Of a DNA stretch of 64,000 nt, positions 57,009 to 64,000 are shown in pieces. The stretch is from the NCBI RefSeq assembly GCF_014879975.1, contig NZ_CP062500.1:2232001-2296000 (forward strand), read 5' to 3'. The position numbers were made by a program, and so were the translations under genes. Position 1 is the stretch's first letter; each line of letters begins with the position of its first letter. Below the pieces are notes generated by a model. It was not told where the DNA came from. It ran no database searches and saw nothing but the letters and a program-made list of their open reading frames with translations. The DNA is from Vibrio bathopelagicus (GTDB lineage Bacteria; Pseudomonadota; Gammaproteobacteria; Enterobacterales; Vibrionaceae).

Positions 57009-58259
57009 TTACTTCAATTTGTGGATCAGAGGCAGACCTTGTGTCGGCTCTAGCTCTTGAACATGCCAATCTAGACCGATTTCTGGCATGGTTGCTAGGA
57101 ACGGGTCTGGGTTTAGCTGTTCCATGTTGAACACGCCTTTATCAGCCCATTCACCACGGAAGAACTGCAGTGCAGCGGTAATTGCTGGAACACCTGTTGT
57201 GTAAGAGATCGCTTGGTGCTCTACGTCTTCGTAAGCCACTTCGTGGTCTGCGTTATTGTAGATGAACACGCTGCGCTCTTTACCATCTTTCTTACCTTGA
57301 ACCCAAGTACCGATACACGTTAAGCCCGTGTAACCCGGAGCTAGAGATGTTGGATCTGGCAGTAGTGCTTTTAGAACATGAAGAGGCTGAACCACAGTGC
57401 CATCGTGCAATGTTAGCGGATCTGGGCTTAGAAGGCCGATATCACGCATACAGTTGAAGTAGTTCAAGTATGCATCACCAAAGCCCATCCAAAATTCGAT
57501 ACGCTTAGCTGGAATGAACTCTTTCATTGAGCGTACTTCATCGTGTGCCATTGAGTACACTTTGTGAGAGCCACAGTTCGGGAATTCAAACTCAAGCATA
57601 CGAGAGTGACAAGGTACTTGTTTCCACTCTTCATTTTCCCAGTAGAAAGAATCGCCTTGGATCTCGAGCATGTTGGTTTCTGGGTCAAAGTTTGTCGCAA
57701 ACTTTTTGCCGTGGTCGCCAGCATTCACGTCCATTACATCAATTGAGTCAATCTCATCGAACAAGTGCTTAACCGCGTACGCTGCAAAAATTGATACCAC
57801 ACCTGGATCAAAACCAGCACCAAGAATACCTGTGATGCCCGCTTCAGAGAACTTCTCACGGTAGCCCCACTGCCAATCGTAAGCTTGTGGTACTTGTTGG
57901 CCTTCAGAACATAGGTCAACCGCAACTGATGTATCTAAGTAAGATACTTTCGATTGGTAACACGCTTCCATGATCGTCATGTTTACCCAAGGAGGACCAG
58001 CGTTGATCACTAGATCAGGCTTAACTTCTTTAATCAAAGCAACAAGCGCATCAACATCGTCAGCGTCTACTGAACGTGCTTCTAGTTTCTTAGTTGAATC
58101 TTTAAGGTTGTTTTTACCTTTGATCGATTCGATGATTTTTTCACATTTCGCGATTGTGCGAGAAGCGATTGTGATATCACCCAGTACTTCGTTATTTTGT
58201 GCTGCTTTATGTGCAACAACCCAACCAACGCCGCCTGCACCAATTTGTAGAATAGCCAT
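57009..58259 (-). CDS. Carboxynorspermidine dehydrogenase (saccharopine dehydrogenase fold)
   Basis: A 416-residue NAD(P)-dependent enzyme. The Rossmann motif is LQIGAGGVGWVVAHKAA near the N-terminus, followed by saccharopine-dehydrogenase features such as DLVINAGPPWVNMTIMEAC. In Vibrio it condenses diaminopropane with aspartate semialdehyde to carboxynorspermidine, the substrate of NspC. It is 8 bases downstream of the fused aminotransferase/decarboxylase gene that makes diaminopropane, so the pathway is coupled. Confidence 0.95.
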   Translation of the reverse strand: MAILQIGAGGVGWVVAHKAAQNNEVLGDITIASRTIAKCEKIIESIKGKNNLKDSTKKLEARSVDADDVDALVALIKEVKPDLVINAGPPWVNMTIMEACYQSKVSYLDTSVAVDLCSEGQQVPQAYDWQWGYREKFSEAGITGILGAGFDPGVVSIFAAYAVKHLFDEIDSIDVMDVNAGDHGKKFATNFDPETNMLEIQGDSFYWENEEWKQVPCHSRMLEFEFPNCGSHKVYSMAHDEVRSMKEFIPAKRIEFWMGFGDAYLNYFNCMRDIGLLSPDPLTLHDGTVVQPLHVLKALLPDPTSLAPGYTGLTCIGTWVQGKKDGKERSVFIYNNADHEVAYEDVEHQAISYTTGVPAITAALQFFRGEWADKGVFNMEQLNPDPFLATMPEIGLDWHVQELEPTQGLPLIHKLK

Positions 58260-58267
58260 AGTATTAA

Positions 58268-61219
58268 TTACCCTTGTTGTTCTGCTAGCTCAATGGCTAG
58301 AGTTTGAATTTTGTTAATTAGAGATTTGAAATCTGATGTCTTTAAGCACGGGTTCAAGATTGTAAATTTCAGCGCGCTTTTACCATCGACGACCGTTTCG
58401 CCAAGAACGGCAACGCCACGAGTCAGCGCCTCCAGTCTTAACATTTGATTCAGTTTGTCTAAATCAAGAGCGCCGTTTGCTGATTGTTCATTGTTCAGTA
58501 CCGCACGGAACAGCACAGTCGAAAGTGACGGCTCAGCAAGTAGCTCAAAATCGTCATGCTTCTGAATCAGATCGGCAACTTGAAGCGTCTGCTCTAAGAG
58601 ATGATCGTACATATCGCCCAGTTGCTTTGGCCCAACGCTTTGCATAGTCATGAAGACTTTCAGTGCATCGAAACGCTTGGTAGTCGCAATAGACTTATCG
58701 ACCAGATTCGGCAACTCATCGTGCTCACGATTCAAGTAATCTGCGTGATGCAATAGGTACTTAAAGTTCGCTTTGTCTTTGAGCAACACCGCACCACAGC
58801 TGATTGTTTGATAGAACAATTTGTGGAAATCGACGCTCACTGAGTCCGCTTTTTCGATGCCTTGTAGACGAGCTTTATGGCTACTTAAGATAAGCGCGCC
58901 ACCGTATGCACTGTCGACATGGAACCAAAGATCTTGTTGGCTTGCGATTTCTGCAATCGCGTCAAGGTCATCAATAGCACCATGATCAGTTGTGCCCGCA
59001 GTACCAACCACAGCAAAAGGAATCAGACCTTGTGCTTTCAGTGCTTTCACTTCTGCCTCTAACAAGTCAGCTTTGATGGTGCCGTTTGCATTGGTATCAA
59101 CACAGCACACTGCTGCTTCGCCTAATCCCATTAAAGATGCGGATTTTTGAACCGTGAAGTGAGATTTCTTTGAACATAAGATACGCAGTTTGCTCGCGTA
59201 CTCTGGCAAACCAAGCTTTTGGATTGAGTGACCATCGTGTTTATCGGCAACCCAATCTCTCGCTAGCAGTAAGCCCATTAGGTTACTTTGCGTGCCACCA
59301 CTGGTGAAAATACCATCGGCTTGATCGCCTAGTTGGTACTTATCACACATCCAATCAACCACTCGCTGTTCAACATACGTTGCAGCGGAAGCTTGATCCC
59401 ATGAATCCATTGATTGGTTCAACGCCGCGATAATCGATTCCGCGGCAACCGAAGCCATAAGAGGAGGCGTATGAAGGTGTGCAATACAGTCTGGGTGTTG
59501 CACAAAGATAGAGTTGGCTGCCACTAAGCCTGCCGTGCTATCCACAACATCAACCAGAGCGTGTTGGTTGTTATCGAGGTCGACAGCATTAATGGCTGCT
59601 TCTAGCACTTTTGGATCTAAACCCGAATAAGGGGTTTCAACCTGTTCAAAAACGGATTTCATCGCTTGAGTGGTTTGGTTCATCACGTTAACGAATTCGT
59701 CGCTACCGCCTAAACCAGTCTGGATGAAATACTTGTTCCATTCCTGATTTGATTCTTCGCTTTGTGTTTGGTCTTGTTGTAAACCACCACCCGCAGCAAT
59801 GATGGCTTCTTCCATCACTCGCAATGCAAAGTCGATCTGCTCGAAAGAGATAATCATTGGTGGAAGAAAACGAATAACCGAACCATCACGACCGCCCTTT
59901 TCGACCATCAAGCCACGCTCTAACGCCGCTCGTTGAATCGCAAGAGTCAGTTCGCCGTCTGATTGTGGCTCACCAAATTTGTTGAGTTCTCCATTGGCTT
60001 TTTTGATCTCAGCGCCAAGCATCAAACCTTTACCGCGAACTTCAGCAATACAGTTCACGCGAGATTGAATCTTCTCGAGCCCATGACGTAAATATTGGCC
60101 TGCAATGTTTGCGTGCTCAACTAAGCCATCTCGCTCGATGATTTCCAACGCCTTAGCCCCAGACACCATTGCCAACTGATTACCACGGAATGTGCCAGTG
60201 TGCTCACCCGCTTTCCAAGTATCAATGCTCTTATCGAATACAAGCAGCGACATAGGCAGGCCGCCACCAATCGCTTTAGACAAGCACAAGATATCAGGAT
60301 TAACGCCTGACTCTTCAAACGCAAAGCGATGACCAGTTTTACCCACACCACACTGAATTTCATCAAAGATCAGTAGGATGCCGTGTTCATCACAGATGCG
60401 ACGTAAACCTTGTAACCAAGATGCTGGAGCTGGAATCACACCACCCTCACCTTGTACAGGCTCAACGATCATGGCTGCCGGTTTCATGATGCCAGATTCG
60501 TCGTCATTCAACATGCGCTCGATGTAACGAATGCTTGCGTTGGCACCAGCTTCACCACCAATGCCAAACGGGCAGCGTAGGTTGTATGGGAAAGGCATGA
60601 AATGTACGTCAGACATTAAGCCGCTACGACGTTCTTTAGTGCCGAGGTTACCCATCATGCCCATGGTGCCGTTCGTCATGCCATGGTAAGCACCACGGAA
60701 AGCAAACATGGTGTTGCGACCTGTGGTTTGCTTCGCGAGCTTGATCGCGGCTTCCACAGCATCAGCGCCAGACGGGCCACAGAATTGAAGAACCGAGTTC
60801 GTTGAAAAGTCTTGAGGGAGAAAAGCTTTAACTCGCTTGATAAACGTCTCTTTTGCTTGAGTCGTGATATCAAGAGTCTGGTATGGCAAACCTGAATCGA
60901 GTTGGTCTTTGAGTGCTTGGTTGATTTCAGGGTGGTTGTAACCCAAAGAAAGTGTACCAGCACCGGCTAAGCAATCGAGAAAGAGTTGGCCACGAGTATC
61001 TTCAACTAAAACACCACATGCTCTTTTAATAGCAATCGGTAGGCGTCTTGGGTATGAACGAACATCAGACTCATGCTGTTCTTGCTCAAGCAAAATAGCG
61101 TCGGGTGTTAGGTCGTAAGTTCCCTCTACGATAGGAACCATAGTTGAAAATGAATTTGCGATAGTATTAATATCGACTTCAAAGGCGGTCGTCATAAAAG
61201 TCCCCTTGAATGTGTTCAT
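58268..61219 (-). CDS. Fused diaminobutyrate aminotransferase / decarboxylase
   Basis: A 983-residue two-domain enzyme. Residues about 1-460 are a class III aminotransferase (PLP lysine in CLSKAIGGGLPMSLL, with CGPSGADAVEAAIKLAKQ), making 2,4-diaminobutyrate from aspartate semialdehyde. Residues about 520-980 are a group II decarboxylase (TSGGTQSNLMGLLLARDW, HVDSAYGGALI, and the lysine in VSVDFHKLFYQT), making 1,3-diaminopropane. The fusion is a Vibrio feature. Start: ATG at 61219 after GGAGG; an ATG at 61195 after AAGGGG is nearly as good. It heads the norspermidine operon. Confidence 0.95.
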   Translation of the reverse strand: MNTFKGTFMTTAFEVDINTIANSFSTMVPIVEGTYDLTPDAILLEQEQHESDVRSYPRRLPIAIKRACGVLVEDTRGQLFLDCLAGAGTLSLGYNHPEINQALKDQLDSGLPYQTLDITTQAKETFIKRVKAFLPQDFSTNSVLQFCGPSGADAVEAAIKLAKQTTGRNTMFAFRGAYHGMTNGTMGMMGNLGTKERRSGLMSDVHFMPFPYNLRCPFGIGGEAGANASIRYIERMLNDDESGIMKPAAMIVEPVQGEGGVIPAPASWLQGLRRICDEHGILLIFDEIQCGVGKTGHRFAFEESGVNPDILCLSKAIGGGLPMSLLVFDKSIDTWKAGEHTGTFRGNQLAMVSGAKALEIIERDGLVEHANIAGQYLRHGLEKIQSRVNCIAEVRGKGLMLGAEIKKANGELNKFGEPQSDGELTLAIQRAALERGLMVEKGGRDGSVIRFLPPMIISFEQIDFALRVMEEAIIAAGGGLQQDQTQSEESNQEWNKYFIQTGLGGSDEFVNVMNQTTQAMKSVFEQVETPYSGLDPKVLEAAINAVDLDNNQHALVDVVDSTAGLVAANSIFVQHPDCIAHLHTPPLMASVAAESIIAALNQSMDSWDQASAATYVEQRVVDWMCDKYQLGDQADGIFTSGGTQSNLMGLLLARDWVADKHDGHSIQKLGLPEYASKLRILCSKKSHFTVQKSASLMGLGEAAVCCVDTNANGTIKADLLEAEVKALKAQGLIPFAVVGTAGTTDHGAIDDLDAIAEIASQQDLWFHVDSAYGGALILSSHKARLQGIEKADSVSVDFHKLFYQTISCGAVLLKDKANFKYLLHHADYLNREHDELPNLVDKSIATTKRFDALKVFMTMQSVGPKQLGDMYDHLLEQTLQVADLIQKHDDFELLAEPSLSTVLFRAVLNNEQSANGALDLDKLNQMLRLEALTRGVAVLGETVVDGKSALKFTILNPCLKTSDFKSLINKIQTLAIELAEQQG

Positions 61220-61797
61220 ACTCACCTCCATCAGACGCAATTGCACACCGTCCCTCTATTGATTTAGAGAGAATTCATAGTGAAACACGCGCATTGTCTA
61301 GAAATGAGATATAGCTGTACGCTCGCATAAGTCAAATGACGAATACGAAATTAGGCCGTCTTAGGACAGCAAAAATTGGTTAGCGCGAGCTCAAGGTTCA
61401 GTAATGCTACTGTTTTGAAGAATTGGACATTTGTGCAGTATCGGACAGCTATGAAGAACTGACCCTTTTGGAAATGCAGAGCTGATTAGCAATGTTGTTA
61501 TTAGTGTGTTCAATGTTGGGTTTCCCATTAGCATGGCGAATTGCGCCATAAGTATCCCGTCTATCAGCTAAAGGCTAGCTGATACCTACCCTACGTAATG
61601 TCCCAATCAGCAAGAATGGTCAATACGCGTATCCCCCAGAAGCAATCACGGCTCTTTTTGAGCATCGCCATTCCGAGATTGCGCGGGAAAGTAACATAAA
61701 GTGAAATGAACGATCAATAGTTTTTAATAATAGCTTGATAAATAGGAGCGGTGACTGACAAATTGCTGAAAATATCGTCAACTTAATCTTTAGGTAA

Positions 61798-61843
61798 GGA
61801 GATCCCCCGGTTCATTCGTCCCTCATGCCCGAGGATGACGAGG
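61798..61843 (+). repeat. Dispersed palindromic repeat, copy D
   Basis: GGAGATCCCCCGGTTCATTC, then GTCCCTCATGCCCGAGGATGACG: same family, with the right arm altered. Confidence 0.65.
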
Positions 61844-61884
61844 CCGGTATACAGGCGGTGTTAGTGATGGCTTTGAGGCTGTGG

Positions 61885-61933
61885 CGTCTTTGCCTCATGC
61901 CCTAGAGTGAGGCATGAGTTCATAGCGAAGCTC
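61885..61933 (-). repeat. Dispersed palindromic repeat, copy E (inverted)
   Basis: Reverse complement begins GAGCTTCGCTATGAACTC and ends in an imperfect hairpin ATGCCTCACTCTAGGGCAT with GAGGC. Confidence 0.65.
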
Positions 61934-61976
61934 ACTACACAGATAAAGGAATGGAAAGTTACCTTCCCACATTTAC

Positions 61977-62018
61977 GTCGTTCCCTAGTACGAGGAACGA
62001 GTTCATAGGGAATCTCGC
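61977..62018 (-). repeat. Dispersed palindromic repeat, copy F (inverted)
   Basis: Reverse complement begins GAGATTCCCTATGAACTCG and ends TTCCTCGTACTAGGGAACGACG; nearly the same as copy A. Confidence 0.8.
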
Positions 62019-62126
62019 TTTTAAAACAAAGTTAAAGGTATGAGAATTTCAGTATTTTATCGATCGTCTAACCACGGGAGTCAAACAGGAAAAATGTGGG
62101 GTAATAAAATGTTGAATGGCAGAAAT

Positions 62127-62160
62127 CAAAAAGCCCGAACATTTCTGTTCGGGCTTTTTA
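62127..62160 (-). terminator. Terminator of the tRNA operon
   Basis: AAAAGCCCGAACA pairs with TGTTCGGGCTTTT around a 4-base loop, with T runs in the tRNA reading direction. Confidence 0.92.
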
Positions 62161-62163
62161 ATT

Positions 62164-62239
62164 TGGAGCGATACATCGGGTTCGAACCGATGACCTCAAC
62201 CTTGGCAAGGTTGCGCTCTACCAACTGAGCTAGTATCGC
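62164..62239 (-). tRNA. tRNA-Gly (GCC), copy 2
   Basis: A 76-nt cloverleaf with acceptor stem GCGATAC/GTATCGC, anticodon loop TTGCCAA (GCC), T loop GGTTCGAACCC and encoded CCA. It is identical to the copy at 62444-62519. Confidence 0.97.
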
Positions 62240-62275
62240 ATTTGCTACATCCGTTAAGACGTAGACTTTAATAGA

Positions 62276-62362
62276 TGGTGCCCCGGGCCGGACTTGAACC
62301 GGCACAGCGCGAACGCCGAGGGATTTTAAATCCCTTGTGTCTACCAATTCCACCACCAGGGC
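62276..62362 (-). tRNA. tRNA-Leu (TAA)
   Basis: An 87-nt class II tRNA with a long variable arm (CGGCGTTCGCGCTG), acceptor GCCCTGG pairing with CCGGGGC, anticodon loop TTTAAAA (TAA) and encoded CCA. Confidence 0.97.
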
Positions 62363-62443
62363 ACGCAATTCTTTATTGCGATGCCGATTACTGAAAAGTA
62401 AAACACCATCTTAATGTCGAAGCCAATCAACATTACAAAATTT

Positions 62444-62519
62444 TGGAGCGATACATCGGGTTCGAACCGATGACCTCAACCTTGGCAAGGTTGCGCTCTA
62501 CCAACTGAGCTAGTATCGC
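62444..62519 (-). tRNA. tRNA-Gly (GCC), copy 1
   Basis: 76 nt, identical to the copy at 62164-62239: anticodon loop TTGCCAA (GCC), encoded CCA. The tRNA order Cys-Gly-Leu-Gly downstream of pgsA recalls the glyW-cysT-leuZ cluster of E. coli. Confidence 0.97.
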
Positions 62520-62556
62520 ATTTTCATTATTCTTCTTTCTAAAGAGAAAGAGATAA

Positions 62557-62630
62557 TGGAGGCGCCTCCCGGAGTCGAACCGAGGTCCACGGATTTGCAA
62601 TCCGCTGCATAGCCACTCTGCCAAGGCGCC
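62557..62630 (-). tRNA. tRNA-Cys (GCA)
   Basis: 74 nt, with acceptor GGCGCCT/AGGCGCC, anticodon loop TTGCAAA (GCA) and encoded CCA. Confidence 0.97.
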
Positions 62631-62866
62631 TTAGTAACTCCAATCAAATCGCTTATTGCCATCCTCTTGGGTACGGGATGCATTCTACGGATTCGAGCGT
62701 TTGAGTCAATATTATTTTTGTATTTTTAATTCGTTTGAATAGATTTCATACGAAACGGGCTAAATAGCTGACTTTGTGTGCAAAGCACTTTGTGAACAGG
62801 CTATTCAAAGGAGATCTATATCACATTAGATATCCACTATTGATAATTTAACCTTAGGTTAAAGAT

Positions 62867-62891
62867 CAAAAAAGCGAGCCTCAGCTCGCTT
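62867..62891 (-). terminator. Terminator of pgsA
   Basis: AAGCGAGC pairs with GCTCGCTT around CTCA; T run on the minus strand. The tRNAs beyond it therefore probably have their own promoter in 62631-62866. Confidence 0.85.
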
Positions 62892-62896
62892 CTTCA

Positions 62897-63454
62897 TCAA
62901 TGGTGTTTTTCGTCTAACAAATCATCTTTGGCGGCCATCAAGTATTGCGCCATTGACCAGTAAGTAAGAACGGTTGCAACATAGAGTGCAATGTAACCTA
63001 CCCACACCATCCAGTCGTCGTATCTCCAGATAAGTACCCAAAGAGCGAACATCTGAGAAACGGTTTTGACTTTACCGACCCAAGATACCGCAACGCTTGC
63101 ACGTTTACCGATTTCAGCCATCCACTCACGAAGCGCTGAAATGATAATCTCACGAGCAATCATGGTCACCGCTGGAATAGTTATCCAAATCGAATGGTAA
63201 TGCTCAGTCATCAAGATAAGAGCCGTAGCAACCAGCACTTTATCCGCTACAGGGTCAATAAAGGCACCGAAGCGAGACGTTTGCCCGAGTTTACGTGCCA
63301 GCATGCCATCTAGCCAGTCAGTAAAACCCGCTACCCAAAACACCATTGCAGCAGCAAAAGGAGCCCATTCATAAGGTAGGTAAAAAACAACAACGAATAC
63401 TGGGATTAAAAATAGTCTCAGTAAGGACAAAATGTTAGGTATATTCAAACGCAT
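62897..63454 (-). CDS. pgsA: CDP-diacylglycerol-glycerol-3-phosphate 3-phosphatidyltransferase
   Basis: A 185-residue integral membrane enzyme that makes phosphatidylglycerol phosphate. The CDP-alcohol phosphotransferase motif is [18 protein letters not shown] with FIDPVADK, giving the D-G-x2-A-R-x8-G-x3-D-x3-D pattern. Four or so membrane helices are visible. It lies 46 bases downstream of uvrC, the same neighbour as in E. coli. Confidence 0.96.
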   Translation of the reverse strand: MRLNIPNILSLLRLFLIPVFVVVFYLPYEWAPFAAAMVFWVAGFTDWLDGMLARKLGQTSRFGAFIDPVADKVLVATALILMTEHYHSIWITIPAVTMIAREIIISALREWMAEIGKRASVAVSWVGKVKTVSQMFALWVLIWRYDDWMVWVGYIALYVATVLTYWSMAQYLMAAKDDLLDEKHH

Positions 63455-63500
63455 ATTATTAGGCTCTTATCAATTGCGCTTCAATGGTGCGGGATTTTTA

Positions 63501-64000
63501 CTATTGTTTCAATGCTTGATAAATGTTTTCTGCCAAAGAATGACTAATGCCCGGCACTTTGGCTATTTCTTCGACAGTTGCACGCTTAAGTTCTTGTAAG
63601 CCACCCATATATTTAAGCAAAGATTGACGACGTTTCGGTCCGACCCCTTCAATTCCTTCCAAAGCGCTGGTTCGGCGAGTTTTACCTCGTTTCGCTCTGT
63701 GCCCTGCTATCGCGTGATTATGACTTTCATCACGGATATGTTGGATAAGGTGCAACGCTGGTGCATCGCTTGGTAAGTTAAATTCCTCACCTTCAAGGGT
63801 AACTAAGGTTTCTAAACCCGGCTTACGAGTCACACCTTTCGCTATACCCATCATTCTTGGTCTAAATGGCCAATCACCCCAATATTGAGAAACAATCTCG
63901 TGAGCTCGATTCAGTTGCCCCTTACCCCCATCGATAAAGATGATGTCTGGGATCTTATCGACATCAAGTTGCTTGGAATACCTTCTCTCAAGGGCCTGAG
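63501..64000 (-). CDS. uvrC: UvrC, excinuclease subunit (5' part outside window)
   Basis: Only the C-terminal ~165 residues are visible; the frame is open through the right edge (QALERRYSK...) and UvrC is usually about 610 residues. The visible part has the RNase H-like catalytic segment [11 protein letters not shown], the conserved [18 protein letters not shown] and the tandem helix-hairpin-helix domain [14 protein letters not shown] with [13 protein letters not shown]. UvrC makes both incisions in nucleotide excision repair. An ATG at 63854 is internal and not a start. Confidence 0.97.
   Translation of the reverse strand, partial: QALERRYSKQLDVDKIPDIIFIDGGKGQLNRAHEIVSQYWGDWPFRPRMMGIAKGVTRKPGLETLVTLEGEEFNLPSDAPALHLIQHIRDESHNHAIAGHRAKRGKTRRTSALEGIEGVGPKRRQSLLKYMGGLQELKRATVEEIAKVPGISHSLAENIYQALKQ

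Larger units (their letters stand above)
61220..62163. other. Long intergenic region between the norspermidine operon and tRNA cluster
   Basis: 944 bases without a supportable gene. The left end holds the operon promoter. Two hairpins lie in the middle: ATGGCG/CGCCAT (61533-61549) and TATCAGCTA/TAGCTGATA (61562-61584). The right part carries three copies of the dispersed repeat and the tRNA terminator, listed separately. Confidence 0.7.

Noticed and set aside
61798..62018. Repeat cluster as an insertion sequence remnant
   Set aside because: There is no transposase fragment, no clear terminal inverted repeat pair around a body, and no visible target duplication.
62164..62630. tRNA cluster as the attachment site of an integrated element
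   Set aside because: There is no integrase gene nearby and no partial tRNA duplicate; the two Gly copies are complete genes.

Overview
The window is a gene-dense chromosomal segment of a marine Vibrio, most likely of the Splendidus clade or a close relative. That placement is inferred from gene content: a norspermidine pathway with a fused diaminobutyrate aminotransferase/decarboxylase, dmsABC, a full nrf cluster, TakP-like TRAP transport, tandem BCCT carriers, the ycbB-ycbK-ycbL cluster and the uvrC-pgsA-tRNA arrangement. No phage, insertion sequence, integron, CRISPR array or rRNA is visible.

Layout. 1-4632 (+): sufBCDSE for Fe-S cluster assembly, with sufB cut by the left edge. 4935-7065 (+): a periplasmic azurin, then a lipoprotein of unknown function. 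7205-12839 (-): a chemoreceptor and two tandem BCCT carriers. 13009-18289 (-): a NarL-type two-component system beside a TRAP transporter for 2-oxo acids. 18860-20273: a histone-H1-like small protein and a DUF2982 protein. 20396-23448 (-): ycbL, ycbK (mepK) and ycbB (ldtD), cell-wall enzymes in the same order as in E. coli. 23518-28560 (-): a Fur-type imelysin / di-heme oxidoreductase / imelysin / DUF1513 operon. 28738-29759 (-): ribA and a 58-residue protein.

29849-38238 is a nitrite-ammonification region: nrfB-C-D-E-dsbE-nrfF leftward, nrfA rightward followed by a periplasmic rhodanese, and an nrfG-like TPR gene. Two NarL/NarP-type 7-2-7 sites and a CRP-like palindrome sit in the divergent nrfA/nrfB promoter. 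38371-38426 is an 8-copy heptamer repeat below gyrA. 41505-46517 (+): ubiG, then nrdA-nrdB-yfaE behind NrdR-type boxes and a DnaA box. 46780-51977: napF-like ferredoxin and TorD-type chaperone leftward, dmsABC rightward, with a consensus FNR box between them. 52178-55300: a CinA-like protein whose deamidase motif has decayed, a DUF3943 protein and a GcvR-like ACT protein. 55412-61219 (-): the norspermidine pathway. 61220-62163 carries no gene. 62164-62630 (-): four tRNA genes (Cys, Gly, Leu, Gly), downstream of pgsA and uvrC (cut by the right edge).

Functionally the window mixes housekeeping (gyrA, nrd, suf, uvrC, pgsA, tRNAs) with anaerobic respiration of nitrite and DMSO/TMAO-type substrates, osmolyte and carboxylate uptake, iron-responsive periplasmic proteins and polyamine synthesis. 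I did not find a convincing wholly new system. The observations most worth following are a family of about 40-bp palindrome-bearing repeats in two clusters around the norspermidine genes, the heptamer array below gyrA, structured spacers inside the nrf, nrd and imelysin operons, a TACGTA palindrome upstream of the TRAP operon, and the unassigned lipoprotein.
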